Shown here: one piece after another, positions 46,449 to 54,843 of the stretch
Numbering within the stretch: the stretch's first letter is position 1
Layout of the letters: every line of letters begins with the position of its first letter
Source: Microbacterium arborescens
Lineage (GTDB): Bacteria > Actinomycetota > Actinomycetes > Actinomycetales > Microbacteriaceae
Direction: 5' to 3'
NCBI GenBank assembly: GCA_003339645.1
Contig: QNUV01000041.1
Location: 496,001 to 560,000 of the forward strand
Length of the DNA: 64,000 nucleotides
Made by a program: the position numbers and the translations under genes
Notes under the pieces: model-generated
Seen by the model: the letters and a program-made list of their open reading frames with translations, nothing else
The model's database searches: none
What the model was told of the DNA's origin: nothing

Positions 46449-47501
46449 TCAGCGCGCGGCGAGCGCGCTCGGCTCGGAGACCTCGGCTCGGACGATGGCG
46501 GCCCCGGCCACCAGAGCGCTGATCTTGTCGTACGCCACGGCGCGGGGCAGCGGTGCCATGCCGCAGTTGGTGCTCGGGATCAGGTTGCCGGCGTCGACGA
46601 ACTCGAGGGCACGGCGGAGGGTCTCGGCGACCTCGTCCGGCGTCTCGACCTCGTGGCTGGCGACATCGATGGCGCCGAGCATTACCTTCTTGCCTCGGAT
46701 GAGCTCGATCAGCTCCACCGGAACGTGCGAGTGGTGGCTCTCGAGCGAGATGACGTCGATGCTCGAGCGCTGGAGAAGCGGGAACGACTCCTCGTACTGC
46801 CGCCACTCCGGACCGAGCGTCGCCTTCCACTCGTTGTTCGCCGCGATGCCGTAGCCGTAGCAGATGTGCACCACCGTCTCGGCGCGCAGGCCCTCGGCGG
46901 CTCGTTCGAGTGCGGCGATACCCCAGTCCTTCATCTCGTCGAAGAACACGTTGAACGCGGGCTCGTCGAACTGGATGATGTCGACGCCGGCGGCCTCGAG
47001 CTCTCGGGCCTCCTGGTTGAGGATCGTCGCGAACTCCCACGCGAGCTTCTCGCGGCTCCGATAGTGATGATCAGCCAACGTGTCGATCATGGTCATCGGT
47101 CCCGGGAGCGCCCACTTGATGCGACGGTCGGTCTGCTGCCGGAGGAAGGCCGCGTCATCGACGAAGACGGGCCGCCGGCGGCTGACGGCGCCGACGACGG
47201 TGGGCACGCTCGCGTCGTATCGATCGCGGATGCGCACGGTCTCGCGCCGTTCGAAGTCGACGCCGTCGAGGTGCTCGATGAAGGTCGTGACGAAGTGCTG
47301 GCGGGTCTGTTCCCCGTCGCTGATGATGTCGAGTCCGCGGCGCTCCTGCTCGTGCACCGCGACGCGCAGGGCGTCTCGTCTGCCTTCCGTCAGCGTGTCG
47401 CCGGTCAGTTCCCACGGTGACCACAGCACCTCGGGTTTGGCGAGCCACGACGGCTTGGGCAGACTGCCGACGGTCGAGGTGGGCAGAACGGTGTGAGACA
47501 C
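46449..47501 (-). CDS. mesD: core (folate-domain-less) methionine synthase, MesD-like
   Basis: 350 residues, equal to only the C-terminal catalytic half of cobalamin-independent MetE. Zinc ligands are in place: His and Cys in VVHICYGYG, Glu in ISLESHHSH and Cys in PSTNCGMAPL. The N-terminal folate-binding half of MetE is missing. The gene follows a DUF1852 gene by 31 bp; that pairing is the known mark of MesD, a synthase that needs the DUF1852 partner and oxygen rather than methyl-folate or B12. The symbol is inferred from this context. The GTG at 47501 (MSHTVLPTSTVGSLP) follows GAAGGACC. Confidence 0.85.
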   Translation of the reverse strand: MSHTVLPTSTVGSLPKPSWLAKPEVLWSPWELTGDTLTEGRRDALRVAVHEQERRGLDIISDGEQTRQHFVTTFIEHLDGVDFERRETVRIRDRYDASVPTVVGAVSRRRPVFVDDAAFLRQQTDRRIKWALPGPMTMIDTLADHHYRSREKLAWEFATILNQEARELEAAGVDIIQFDEPAFNVFFDEMKDWGIAALERAAEGLRAETVVHICYGYGIAANNEWKATLGPEWRQYEESFPLLQRSSIDVISLESHHSHVPVELIELIRGKKVMLGAIDVASHEVETPDEVAETLRRALEFVDAGNLIPSTNCGMAPLPRAVAYDKISALVAGAAIVRAEVSEPSALAAR

Positions 47502-47532
47502 GGATGGTCCTTCGGGTGAGCGGGTCAGCGGG

Positions 47533-48570
47533 TCAGCGGGTGAGCGCGCTCGGGGCGGCGTAGCGGGCGGCCCAGCGGCTGAGGACCTGGCGGTGCGGGG
47601 TGACGAAGTGCTCCTCGGCGTACCTGCCCTGCGTCGTGGCGAGCTGGCTGCGCTCGACCCGGTCGTAGGTGATGTCGGTCCGCACGAAGTGGTCACTCTC
47701 GAGGGTGGGCCGGTAGACCTCGCCGGCGGGCTCGGTGGCGTTGTAGATCTCGGGCCGATAGATCTTCTGGAACGTCTCCATCGTGCTGATCGTGCCGATC
47801 AGCTGCAGATCGGTGTAGTCGGCGAGCAGGTCGCCGCGGTGGTAGAACGCCAGCGGCGCGACGCTTCCGCGCGGCATGAAGTAGCGCACCTGCAGCCCCA
47901 TCTTCGCGAAGTACTCGTCCGTCAGAGAGAACGAGTCCTGCTCGTACTCGACGCCGAGGACCGGGTGCCGGTTGCCGTTGCGCCGGTAGGTCCGGCTCGT
48001 CGACACGCTGATGCACACGACGGGGGATTGGGGGAACCGCTCGCGATAGGCGTCGGAATCGAGGAAGTGGCGGAAGAGCTTGCCGTGCAGGTCGCCGAAC
48101 CCATCCGGCACCGTGAACGCGCCGGGCGTCTGCTGCGCGGACGGCAACAGGATGCTGAAGTCGTAGTCGCGGAGGTACGACGAGAAGTTGTTGCCGACGA
48201 TGCCGTGGTGACGCTCGCTGGTCTGCCGGTCGAGGATGTGGATGTCGAGCACCTCGAGCAGCGGGAACTCGCGGTCAGCGGGGGCATCCGTCGATGCGCC
48301 GTCGGTATCGGAGTCGGTGTCGTCGTCGAACCGCAGGTTGACCGAGACGATGTCGAGCTCGGCGGTGTACCGGTCGCCGTCCGGGTTGCCGGTGCGGGCC
48401 AGGTCGTTGAGACGGGCGTCGATCATCGCGAGCGCGCCGCGGAGGTTCTCCCGGCGGCGCTCGCCGCGGGCGAGGTTGGCGAAGTTCGTGGTGATGCGCG
48501 ACGAGTCGGAGGGGGTGTAGTCCTCGTCGAAACGCGTCGTCGAGATGCGGAACGTGAAGTCGTTCGCCAT
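47533..48570 (-). CDS. mesX: DUF1852 protein, MesX-like partner of methionine synthase
   Basis: 345 residues, DUF1852 family. MANDFTFRISTTRFDEDY is the N-terminus; DRQTSERHHGIVGNNFSSYLR and DYDFSILLPSAQQTPG lie in the middle, and VRYFMPRGSVAPLAFYHRGD near the end. No classical catalytic motif is recognised. Family members are required for methionine synthesis by the MesD enzyme and depend on oxygen; the chemistry and methyl source are unresolved. First gene of the mesX-mesD(-FNT) unit, divergent from a LysR regulator. The ATG at 48570 is chosen as the start of the conserved region. Confidence 0.85.
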   Translation of the reverse strand: MANDFTFRISTTRFDEDYTPSDSSRITTNFANLARGERRRENLRGALAMIDARLNDLARTGNPDGDRYTAELDIVSVNLRFDDDTDSDTDGASTDAPADREFPLLEVLDIHILDRQTSERHHGIVGNNFSSYLRDYDFSILLPSAQQTPGAFTVPDGFGDLHGKLFRHFLDSDAYRERFPQSPVVCISVSTSRTYRRNGNRHPVLGVEYEQDSFSLTDEYFAKMGLQVRYFMPRGSVAPLAFYHRGDLLADYTDLQLIGTISTMETFQKIYRPEIYNATEPAGEVYRPTLESDHFVRTDITYDRVERSQLATTQGRYAEEHFVTPHRQVLSRWAARYAAPSALTR

Positions 48571-48673
48571 GATCAGCCAATCAAGCGGAGCTCCGGAGAG
48601 CCGTGCGGAAGATGTCGGCTCCATCGTGCGCCCTGGCGGTAGTCATCGGGTAATTCCCCCTCGCTATCCAGTG

Positions 48674-48692
48674 CCATAGTCTGGGGCTATGG
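48674..48692. promoter_or_regulatory. LysR-type operator overlapping the regulator's own start
   Basis: Perfect inverted repeat CCATAG-N7-CTATGG. It holds the LysR T-N11-A core (ATAG-N7-CTAT). A TAGTCT -10-like box (48677-48682) lies inside it, 6 nt before the ATG at 48689, so bound regulator would block its own leaderless promoter. Confidence 0.55.
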
Positions 48693-49630
48693 CCGTGCGT
48701 CGAAGCGGGATCACCCTGCAGCAGCTGCAGTACTTCATCGAGGTCGCCGCCGAGGGCTCGATCTCGGCGGCATCCGATCTGCTCTACGTCGCGCAGCCCA
48801 CGATGTCTGCGGCGATGAAGGATCTCGAGGCGCGGGTCGGCCGTGATCTGCTGGTCCGGTCGGCCCGAGGCGTGACCCTGACCACCGACGGCGTGGAGTT
48901 CCTGGGGTACGCCCGTCAGGTCGTCGAGCAGGCCGAGCTGCTCGAGCAGCGCTACCTCGGGCGGCCGCCGTCGCGGCGGCTGCTCGGCGTCTCGACGCAG
49001 CACTACTCGTTCGCCGTCGACGCGTTCGTTCGGATGGTCAGGAGCACCGGGGCGCCCGAATACGAGTTCTCGCTGCGCGAGACCCGGACGTGGGACATCA
49101 TCGAGGACGTCCGGACGCTGCGAAGCGAGCTGGGCATCCTCTTCCGCAACGACTTCAACCGGAACGTGATCGACAAGCTGCTGCGGGATTCGGGGCTCGC
49201 GTTCCACCCGTTGTTCGTTGCCGAACCGCACATCTTCGTCTCGCGCCGGAACCCGCTCGCGGCTCGTGCCCGCGCGACCCTCGACGATCTCGCCGACCTG
49301 CCGCGCCTGACCTTCGACCAGGGCGCGAACAACTCGTTCTACTTCGCCGAGGAGATCCTCTCGACGCTCTCGAGCAAGCAGGAGATCCGGGTGTCGGATC
49401 GCGCGACGATCTTCAACCTCATGATCGGCCTCGACGGCTACACGATCTCGACGGGCATCATCAGCGATGACCTGGATCCTGAGATCGTCGCCGTGCCGCT
49501 CGATGTCGACGAACGCATCGAGATCGGGTGGATCGGCCGCACGGCCGTCCCGCTCACCGAGCAGGCGCAGCGCTATCTCGAGGAAGTCCGCGCCGTCGTC
49601 GCGGGGTTCGGCATCGAGCTGCTCGGCTGA
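48689..49630 (+). CDS. LysR-family regulator of the methionine synthase locus
   Basis: 313 residues. The N-terminal winged helix ITLQQLQYFIEVAAEGSIS leads into AQPTMSAAMKDLEARVG (recognition helix); the rest is a periplasmic-binding-like effector domain. It is divergent from mesX with 118 bp between starts. That gap carries a LysR-type palindrome over the regulator's own start. Control of mesX-mesD by a methionine-pathway metabolite is likely but inferred. The ATG at 48689 lacks a ribosome site and fits leaderless spacing. Confidence 0.88.
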   Translation: MAVRRSGITLQQLQYFIEVAAEGSISAASDLLYVAQPTMSAAMKDLEARVGRDLLVRSARGVTLTTDGVEFLGYARQVVEQAELLEQRYLGRPPSRRLLGVSTQHYSFAVDAFVRMVRSTGAPEYEFSLRETRTWDIIEDVRTLRSELGILFRNDFNRNVIDKLLRDSGLAFHPLFVAEPHIFVSRRNPLAARARATLDDLADLPRLTFDQGANNSFYFAEEILSTLSSKQEIRVSDRATIFNLMIGLDGYTISTGIISDDLDPEIVAVPLDVDERIEIGWIGRTAVPLTEQAQRYLEEVRAVVAGFGIELLG

Positions 49631-49683
49631 GCCGGAGTCGTCGCCGCAGGTCGCACGAGCCGGGTGCGGCGACGACTCGTCGG

Positions 49684-50877
49684 CTACCGTGACGTGCGCG
49701 CGAAGGCGACCGATGCCAACGCCGCGGCCTGGTCGCCCAGCACCGAATCGTCGAACACCACGCGAGGGGAGTGATTCCACTCGACGGTGCTCAGATCGGT
49801 TCCCTCGGGTGACGTCAGGAGCGCGATGAAGGTCCCGGGAACTTCCGCCAGGACGAACGCGAAGTCCTCGGAGCCCATCATCGGGGAGGGCAGCACCATG
49901 ACGCGTTGCTCGCCGAATGTCCGGCGAAGCTCGGCGAGGGTCGCCTCGGTCTCGGCGACGTCGTTCACGGTCACGGGGTACATGGTCTCGAAGCGGGTGT
50001 CGGCGGTGAGACCGTGCGCCGAGGCGACGCCGTCGACGACCCGCGGCAGTCCGCTCTGCAGGATCGCCAGCGACGTCGGCGACATGTTCCGCACGGTCGC
50101 GGCGATCTCGACCTTCTCGGGGATCACGTTGACGGCCCCGTCTCCCGTCGACAGGCGGGTGACCGACAGCACCACGGGGTCGAAGGCGTCGAAGCTGCGC
50201 GTCACGAAGCTCTGGAGCGCGAGCACGATCTCGGCGGCGGCCGGCACCGGATCGAGCGTCTGGTGCGGCTGCGAGCCGTGCCCGCCGCGACCGTTGACCG
50301 TGATGAAGAGCTGGTTCGAGCCGGCTGCCACGGGCCCCGTCCTCGTCGCGAAGACACCTCGCGGTCCCGGGGCGACGTGGATCGCATAGGCGGCGACGGG
50401 GCGCTCGCCCGCGGCATCCAGGAGCCCCTCGTCGAGCAGGATCTTGGCGCCGCCGTGGCCTTCCTCGCCGGGCTGGAACATGAAGACGACCGACCCGTGC
50501 AGTTCGTCGCGGCGAGCAGAGAGCAGCTTCGCGGCGCCCACGAGTCCCGCGGTGTGCAGGTCGTGGCCGCACGCATGCATGGTGCCGTTCGTCGCGGCGT
50601 AGTCGAGTCCCGTCGCCTCGTCGATCGGCAACGCGTCCATGTCGCCGCGCAGCAGCACGGCCGGGCCGGGCAGCGCGCCGCGGAGGACGGCGACGATCGA
50701 CGTCGTCGCCGTTCCCGTCGTGATCTCGAGCGGCAGCCCCTCGAGGGCGTCGAGCACGCGCTGCTGTGTGCGGGGCAGGTCGAGCCCGAGCTCGGGGTCG
50801 GCGTGGAGCGCGCGGCGCAGGGCGACGAGATCGGGAACGATCGCGGCCGCATCGGCGGTGAAGTCGGGAGTGGTCAT
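49684..50877 (-). CDS. M20-family amidohydrolase (N-acyl amino acid/hippurate hydrolase type)
   Basis: 397 residues, di-metal peptidase fold. RRALHADPELGLDLPRTQ opens the M20D family; LLRGDMDALPI, MHACGHDLHTA, FMFQPGEEGHGGA and PMMGSEDFAFVL supply the metal ligands and catalytic Glu. Such enzymes cleave N-acyl amino acids, hippurate or indole-acetyl conjugates. It starts 1 bp after the MFS stop, third in a tetR-MFS-hydrolase unit. That context suggests uptake or export of an amide substrate or product. Confidence 0.9.
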   Translation of the reverse strand: MTTPDFTADAAAIVPDLVALRRALHADPELGLDLPRTQQRVLDALEGLPLEITTGTATTSIVAVLRGALPGPAVLLRGDMDALPIDEATGLDYAATNGTMHACGHDLHTAGLVGAAKLLSARRDELHGSVVFMFQPGEEGHGGAKILLDEGLLDAAGERPVAAYAIHVAPGPRGVFATRTGPVAAGSNQLFITVNGRGGHGSQPHQTLDPVPAAAEIVLALQSFVTRSFDAFDPVVLSVTRLSTGDGAVNVIPEKVEIAATVRNMSPTSLAILQSGLPRVVDGVASAHGLTADTRFETMYPVTVNDVAETEATLAELRRTFGEQRVMVLPSPMMGSEDFAFVLAEVPGTFIALLTSPEGTDLSTVEWNHSPRVVFDDSVLGDQAAALASVAFARTSR

Positions 50878-50878
50878 G

Positions 50879-52327
50879 TCAGCCTTTCGTTGCCGGGGTG
50901 ACGGAGCGCGGCATGCGCATGGTGGCGAGGGCGACGGCGGCGACGAGGAACGCCGCGGCGCAGACTCCCCAGATCGTGATGTAGCCCTGGATCGACGAGT
51001 GCAATGCTCCGGTGGTCGTGAAGCCCGCGAGCACGACGGCGAACACGGCGCCGGCGGTCGAGCCGCCGAGCGTGCGGAGCGAGTTGTAGACGCCCGCTGC
51101 GATGCCCGTCGAATCGGTGGGAGCGAGCTCTGCGACGAGCGCGGGCAGAGCGCCGAGCAGCAGACCCATCCCGATGCCGTTGATCGCCGAGACCACGAAG
51201 ATCTGCCAGAGGTGGTCGTGGAACGCGATCTGGACGAGCGAACCGGATGCTGCCGCGAGCGCCCCCGCGATCAAGACGGCTCGGATGCCGACCCGCCGGG
51301 CCAGCGGTGCGAATGTGGCCGCCCCGAGGGTGGCGAGGATCGTGACCACCGCGGTGACGGCGGAGGCGGTGCTCGCCGACGCGGCGAATCCGTAGCCCGT
51401 CTGCGCGGGATCGGCGGTGAGGAATGTCGTCGTCGGCGATTGCGCGCCGAACATCACCATGCCGAAGAGGAAGGCCGTGAGGTAGACGGGACCGAGCCCG
51501 GGAGAGACGACGAGACGGAGGTCGATCGCAGGCGACGTCGTCCGCAGCTCCCATACGACCCAGACCGCGAAGACGACGAGCGCTGCGGCGAGAGTCGCGA
51601 TCGTCAGGGGCGACGCGAAGCCGGACGTGGAGGCGAGGCGCAGCCCGAACAGCAGGAGGACCATGGCGAGGCCGATGCCGACGAAGCCGAGCACGTCGAC
51701 CTTCGCCGCCGTGCGGGTGGTCGATTCGGGCACCTTGAAGAACACCGCGTAAGCGCTGACCGCGACGAAGACGACCGGCACGAGAAGGGTGAGGGTGAGG
51801 CTCGGCAGCACCGCAGAGAACAGGCCGGCAGCGAGCGTCCCGAGGATCGCGCCACCGGTCAGGCACGACACGAGCAGACCGATCGAGGTACGAGCCGTCT
51901 CGCCCTTGATGCGGTTGTGGACGAGAGCGATCTCGAGCGGCAGCCAGACGGCGAGCGGGCCGACGAGGATCCGCGCGGCGAGCACGATCGGGTAGCTCGG
52001 CAGGAACGCCGTGACGAGGGTGCCGATCAGCACCGCGACGACAGCGATGCGCAGCATCCGCCGGTGCCCGAAGATGTCGCCCAGCTTCGACAGGAGCGGC
52101 ACGCAGACGGCGGCCGCCAGCGTCTGAACGGTCAGGAACCACGTGATGTCGGCATCGGATACGCGAAGATGGCCGGCGATCTCGCCGAGGAGCGGGGCGT
52201 AGAACCCCTGGACGAAGCCGCTGGCGAGCTCGCAGAAGACGAGGAAACCGACGACGGCGCGGACGCTGACCTTCGGCAGGGACTGGGTGAGGGGCGGGGA
52301 TTCAGGATGCATCGGGAACCTGTTCAT
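50879..52327 (-). CDS. MFS transporter, 14-helix drug/metabolite type
   Basis: 482 residues, about 14 membrane helices. It has the DHA2-like loop LSKLGDIFGHRRMLRIAV after helix 2 (GxxxDxxGRR-type) and FSAVLPSLTLTLLVPVVF mid-chain. Substrate unknown. Its ATG at 52327 lies 26 bp inside tetR, indicating co-translation with the repressor gene and with the downstream amidohydrolase. Confidence 0.88.
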   Translation of the reverse strand: MNRFPMHPESPPLTQSLPKVSVRAVVGFLVFCELASGFVQGFYAPLLGEIAGHLRVSDADITWFLTVQTLAAAVCVPLLSKLGDIFGHRRMLRIAVVAVLIGTLVTAFLPSYPIVLAARILVGPLAVWLPLEIALVHNRIKGETARTSIGLLVSCLTGGAILGTLAAGLFSAVLPSLTLTLLVPVVFVAVSAYAVFFKVPESTTRTAAKVDVLGFVGIGLAMVLLLFGLRLASTSGFASPLTIATLAAALVVFAVWVVWELRTTSPAIDLRLVVSPGLGPVYLTAFLFGMVMFGAQSPTTTFLTADPAQTGYGFAASASTASAVTAVVTILATLGAATFAPLARRVGIRAVLIAGALAAASGSLVQIAFHDHLWQIFVVSAINGIGMGLLLGALPALVAELAPTDSTGIAAGVYNSLRTLGGSTAGAVFAVVLAGFTTTGALHSSIQGYITIWGVCAAAFLVAAVALATMRMPRSVTPATKG

Positions 52328-52913
52328 CGGCGTCGGGCAGTCGACGGGGAGGGTGTGTCACGAGGGCGTCGATGATGTCGACGTAGTGGCGCTCATCGAT
52401 GTGGATGCGCTTGACGGACTGCCGGTACAGGGTGAGCCCGGCGATCGTGTCGAGGAGGATGTCGTGGTCGACGTCCTCGGGAAGCTCGCCCCGGGCGATG
52501 GCGCGATCGATGATCTCGATGCCCTGTTGGCGACGGTGCTGGAAGAAGGTGTCCCACAGCAGCGGGAAGACCTCGGGCTCGAACATCGCGCGGAGCCCAT
52601 TGCTCTGTTCCGGCGAGAGCTCTTGGTTGCGCTGGTTCTGACGTGCGTGCTCGAGCAGGTCGGCGCGCACGTCGTCGTGGTCGGGCATGGCGCCGACCGC
52701 GACCTGCGACCGCAACACTGCGGCGACGAGCGCTGCCTTGTCGGAGTAGCGGCGGTAGATCGCCGTCTTCCCGCAGCCGACGGCCTTGGCGACCCGTTCG
52801 ACGCTGAGCTGCTGATACCCGTGCGCGCCGAGGAGGTCGGCGGCGGCGACGAGGATGCGGCGGGTCAGATCCTCGTCGGTGGGTCGGCCCGGCTTCTCGA
52901 TCTGCGACGTCAT
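52302..52913 (-). CDS. TetR-family regulator of the MFS/amidohydrolase unit
   Basis: 203 residues. The HTH is RVAKAVGCGKTAIYRRYSDKA (typical of TetR, shown in part), followed by an all-helical ligand domain. The ATG at 52913 fits a TATCGT -10 box 7 nt upstream; a GTG at 52919 would overlap that box. A perfect palindrome lies just upstream (52926-52944), consistent with autorepression of the tetR-MFS-amidohydrolase operon. Confidence 0.88.
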   Translation of the reverse strand: MTSQIEKPGRPTDEDLTRRILVAAADLLGAHGYQQLSVERVAKAVGCGKTAIYRRYSDKAALVAAVLRSQVAVGAMPDHDDVRADLLEHARQNQRNQELSPEQSNGLRAMFEPEVFPLLWDTFFQHRRQQGIEIIDRAIARGELPEDVDHDILLDTIAGLTLYRQSVKRIHIDERHYVDIIDALVTHPPRRLPDADEQVPDAS

Positions 52914-52920
52914 GGCCACA

Positions 52921-52944
52921 ACGATACGAAACGGTGTGTTTCGT
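52921..52944 (-). promoter_or_regulatory. tetR promoter -10 and TetR-type operator
   Basis: The minus-strand box TATCGT (52921-52926) lies 7 nt before the ATG at 52913. It abuts ACGAAAC-GGTGT-GTTTCGT (52926-52944), a perfect 7+5+7 inverted repeat of TetR-operator size. Confidence 0.6.
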
Positions 52945-53049
52945 TAGTGTTACGGATTGTTCACGATTCCGGCGCCGCCGACGCAACGGGATTGCGGCGG
53001 CGTGCCACGGGATCGGCGGCGGACTAGGCGCGGCCCAGCGCCGCGGCTA

Positions 53050-53829
53050 TCACTTTCTCCTGCGGAGCGCGAGATAGGCCGCTGAGTATGCCGCCGTTGC
53101 CCATGCGGCCACTACGATGATGTTCACCACCTGGCTCTCGCCGGTCCGGAACGTCGCTTCGCGGATGATGTCTGCCATCGGCGCGAACGGAAGGAACTGG
53201 TGGAGTGTGACGGCCCACTCGGGAAGGCGCTCGGCGGGGTAGGTGATCGGTGAGAACAGCAAGCCTCCGATCATGATGACCTGCGTCACGAGAGACGTGG
53301 CACCCAGCGGCAACCAGAGCGCGATCGCGTAGCCGATGCTCACCGCGGTGAATTGCGCAGCGAGGATCGCGGCCACGGCGAGCAGGTCGATGTGGATGTC
53401 GAGCCCGAAGCGCAGGAACGCGGCGAGCATTCCGACCGCGATCCCGGGCAACGCGGCGAAGCTCCAGACGACGGCGTCAGCGAGGAGGATCGCGGAGCGC
53501 GGAACCGGAAGGGTTCTCTGATAGTCGAGCAGGCCCTCCTGCTTCGAGGTGCTCATGATCTGCGGGGCGAGCACGCACCCGACGGCAATGATTCCCAGCG
53601 TCCAGGCGCCAGAGGAGAGATAGCGGGCCGCCTCGGCGCCGATGTTCGGGATCATCAGCGCGAGGCCGTAGACAATTGCGATGGCGAACAGGGCTTGCAC
53701 CACGGTGGATGCCGGCAAGAGATACTTGTGCCGAGTCAAGCTCCACCGGACGAGACCCCACCAGCTACCGAGCCACGCGCGCCGGCGCGGCACGCTGATC
53801 GTCGGGGTCGTGAGAACGTCAACGGCCAT
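53050..53829 (-). CDS. ABC-2 type exporter permease
   Basis: 259 residues, six hydrophobic helices. LLDYQRTLPVPRSAILLADAV and LLFSPITYPAERLPEWA match the ABC-2 permease pattern (a cytoplasmic loop after helix 2 and the P(I/L)xYP motif near the last helices). The ATG at 53829 overlaps the ATPase gene by 11 bp. Likely a drug or peptide exporter under the divergent TetR at 54844. Wording of the region is somewhat less GC-extreme than its neighbours. Confidence 0.85.
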   Translation of the reverse strand: MAVDVLTTPTISVPRRRAWLGSWWGLVRWSLTRHKYLLPASTVVQALFAIAIVYGLALMIPNIGAEAARYLSSGAWTLGIIAVGCVLAPQIMSTSKQEGLLDYQRTLPVPRSAILLADAVVWSFAALPGIAVGMLAAFLRFGLDIHIDLLAVAAILAAQFTAVSIGYAIALWLPLGATSLVTQVIMIGGLLFSPITYPAERLPEWAVTLHQFLPFAPMADIIREATFRTGESQVVNIIVVAAWATAAYSAAYLALRRRK

Positions 53830-54757
53830 GGGTGATTCCTTCGTAGAGGGTTTCGAGCGATGCCGGCGCGAGCGCATAGGTGTCAGCGGTGCCGGTATCG
53901 ACCAGGTGGAGAACCCATTCGATTGCGGCGGGGATCTGCGCCGGCTCCAGGTCGAGTGTGAGCTGCCCGTCGTCGTCGACCATGTGCGCTGCGACCGGGG
54001 GAGTCGTCGTGACCTCGCAACCGGGATGGAGAGAAACGGTGAGGGTTGCGGTGCGCGCCTGTTGACGCAGTTGGCTCGGCGTGCTGTCGACGAGGACCGT
54101 GCCGTTCTGGAGCAACACGTACCGGTCGGCGGCGCGCTGGACTTCGACCAGGTTGTGCGTGACCACCACGACGGTATGTCCGTCATCGGCGAGCCGGCGC
54201 AGATGCCGCCAGATCAGCGGGCGCCGGATCGGGTCGACGTCGTTTGTGGGCTCATCGATCAACAGCACGGGTGGGGGCGCGATCACCGCCATCGCGAAGG
54301 ACGTCAGTCGACGCAGGCCGCCCGAGAGCTTCTCACCGCCGGTGTTCTTCCAGGGCTCGATGTCGAGCGAATCGATCAAGCCGAGCGCCGCGGTCTTCGC
54401 ATCTGATCCAGAGAGGCCCCTCAATCGGGCGATTGACGTTATCGCCTGCCACGGTGTCACGCCGGTCAGCGGAGCGTGCATCTGCGGCATCATCGACGCG
54501 ACCCGGCGTGCGGTGTCCGGTGACGCAATGAGCGAGGTTGCTCCGTACCGGATGTCGCCGGAGGTGGGTTTCACCGCCCCGATGATCTGGTTGAGCAGCG
54601 TGGTCTTCCCTGCCCCGTTGTGACCGACCAGCGCGACGAGCTCACCCGGACGGAAGGTCAGACTAACGGCCTGATTCGCCGCGGTACCCCCTCGCTTGTA
54701 GATCTTGGTGATCTGCTCCAGCGAGAGGGCGTCGGTGCCAGCTGCCACGCGTTCCAT
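53819..54757 (-). CDS. ABC exporter ATPase
   Basis: 312 residues. Walker A is VGHNGAGKTTLLNQ (about 42-56), the Q-loop is MMPQMHAPL, signature KLSGGLRRL, Walker B VLLIDEPTNDVDP, switch His in VVVTHNLVEV. A C-terminal ~90-residue extension after the ATPase core is typical of drug-exporter ATPases. The ATG at 54757 lies 6 nt after a -10-like CAGTAT with TTGATC 17 bp further up, so the transcript is probably leaderless. The palindrome at 54759-54781 starts 2 bp away. Confidence 0.9.
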   Translation of the reverse strand: MERVAAGTDALSLEQITKIYKRGGTAANQAVSLTFRPGELVALVGHNGAGKTTLLNQIIGAVKPTSGDIRYGATSLIASPDTARRVASMMPQMHAPLTGVTPWQAITSIARLRGLSGSDAKTAALGLIDSLDIEPWKNTGGEKLSGGLRRLTSFAMAVIAPPPVLLIDEPTNDVDPIRRPLIWRHLRRLADDGHTVVVVTHNLVEVQRAADRYVLLQNGTVLVDSTPSQLRQQARTATLTVSLHPGCEVTTTPPVAAHMVDDDGQLTLDLEPAQIPAAIEWVLHLVDTGTADTYALAPASLETLYEGITHGR

Positions 54758-54758
54758 G

Positions 54759-54792
54759 TTCAGATACTGGCAGTATTTGAAATCCGGATCAA
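54759..54792 (-). promoter_or_regulatory. leaderless exporter promoter overlapped by a 23-bp operator palindrome
   Basis: Minus-strand -35 TTGATC (54787-54792), 17-bp spacer, -10 CAGTAT (54764-54769), then 6 nt to the ATG. The palindrome 54759-54781 has nested arms TTCA/TGAA and ATACT/AGTAT around GGC, so it covers the -10, transcription start region and part of the spacer. Confidence 0.65.
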
Positions 54793-54830
54793 CGGGTCGA
54801 CGGTATCGAAGGCGGCTGATCGCGCTGCTC

Positions 54831-54836
54831 TAGGAT
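54831..54836 (+). promoter_or_regulatory. candidate leaderless -10 box for the divergent tetR
   Basis: TAGGAT, 7 nt before the ATG at 54844; no ribosome site. Confidence 0.45.
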
Positions 54837-54843
54837 TCGACGC

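Noticed and set aside
48571-48688. SAM or B12 riboswitch upstream of the methionine synthase genes
   Set aside because: The mesX leader is at most ~118 bp and shows no SAM-box or B12-box wording; a LysR palindrome explains control better.
48581-50572. 663-codon minus-strand frame spanning the LysR gene and the M20 hydrolase
   Set aside because: Runs antisense through a LysR gene with a clear HTH and out of frame through the hydrolase; no motif of its own.
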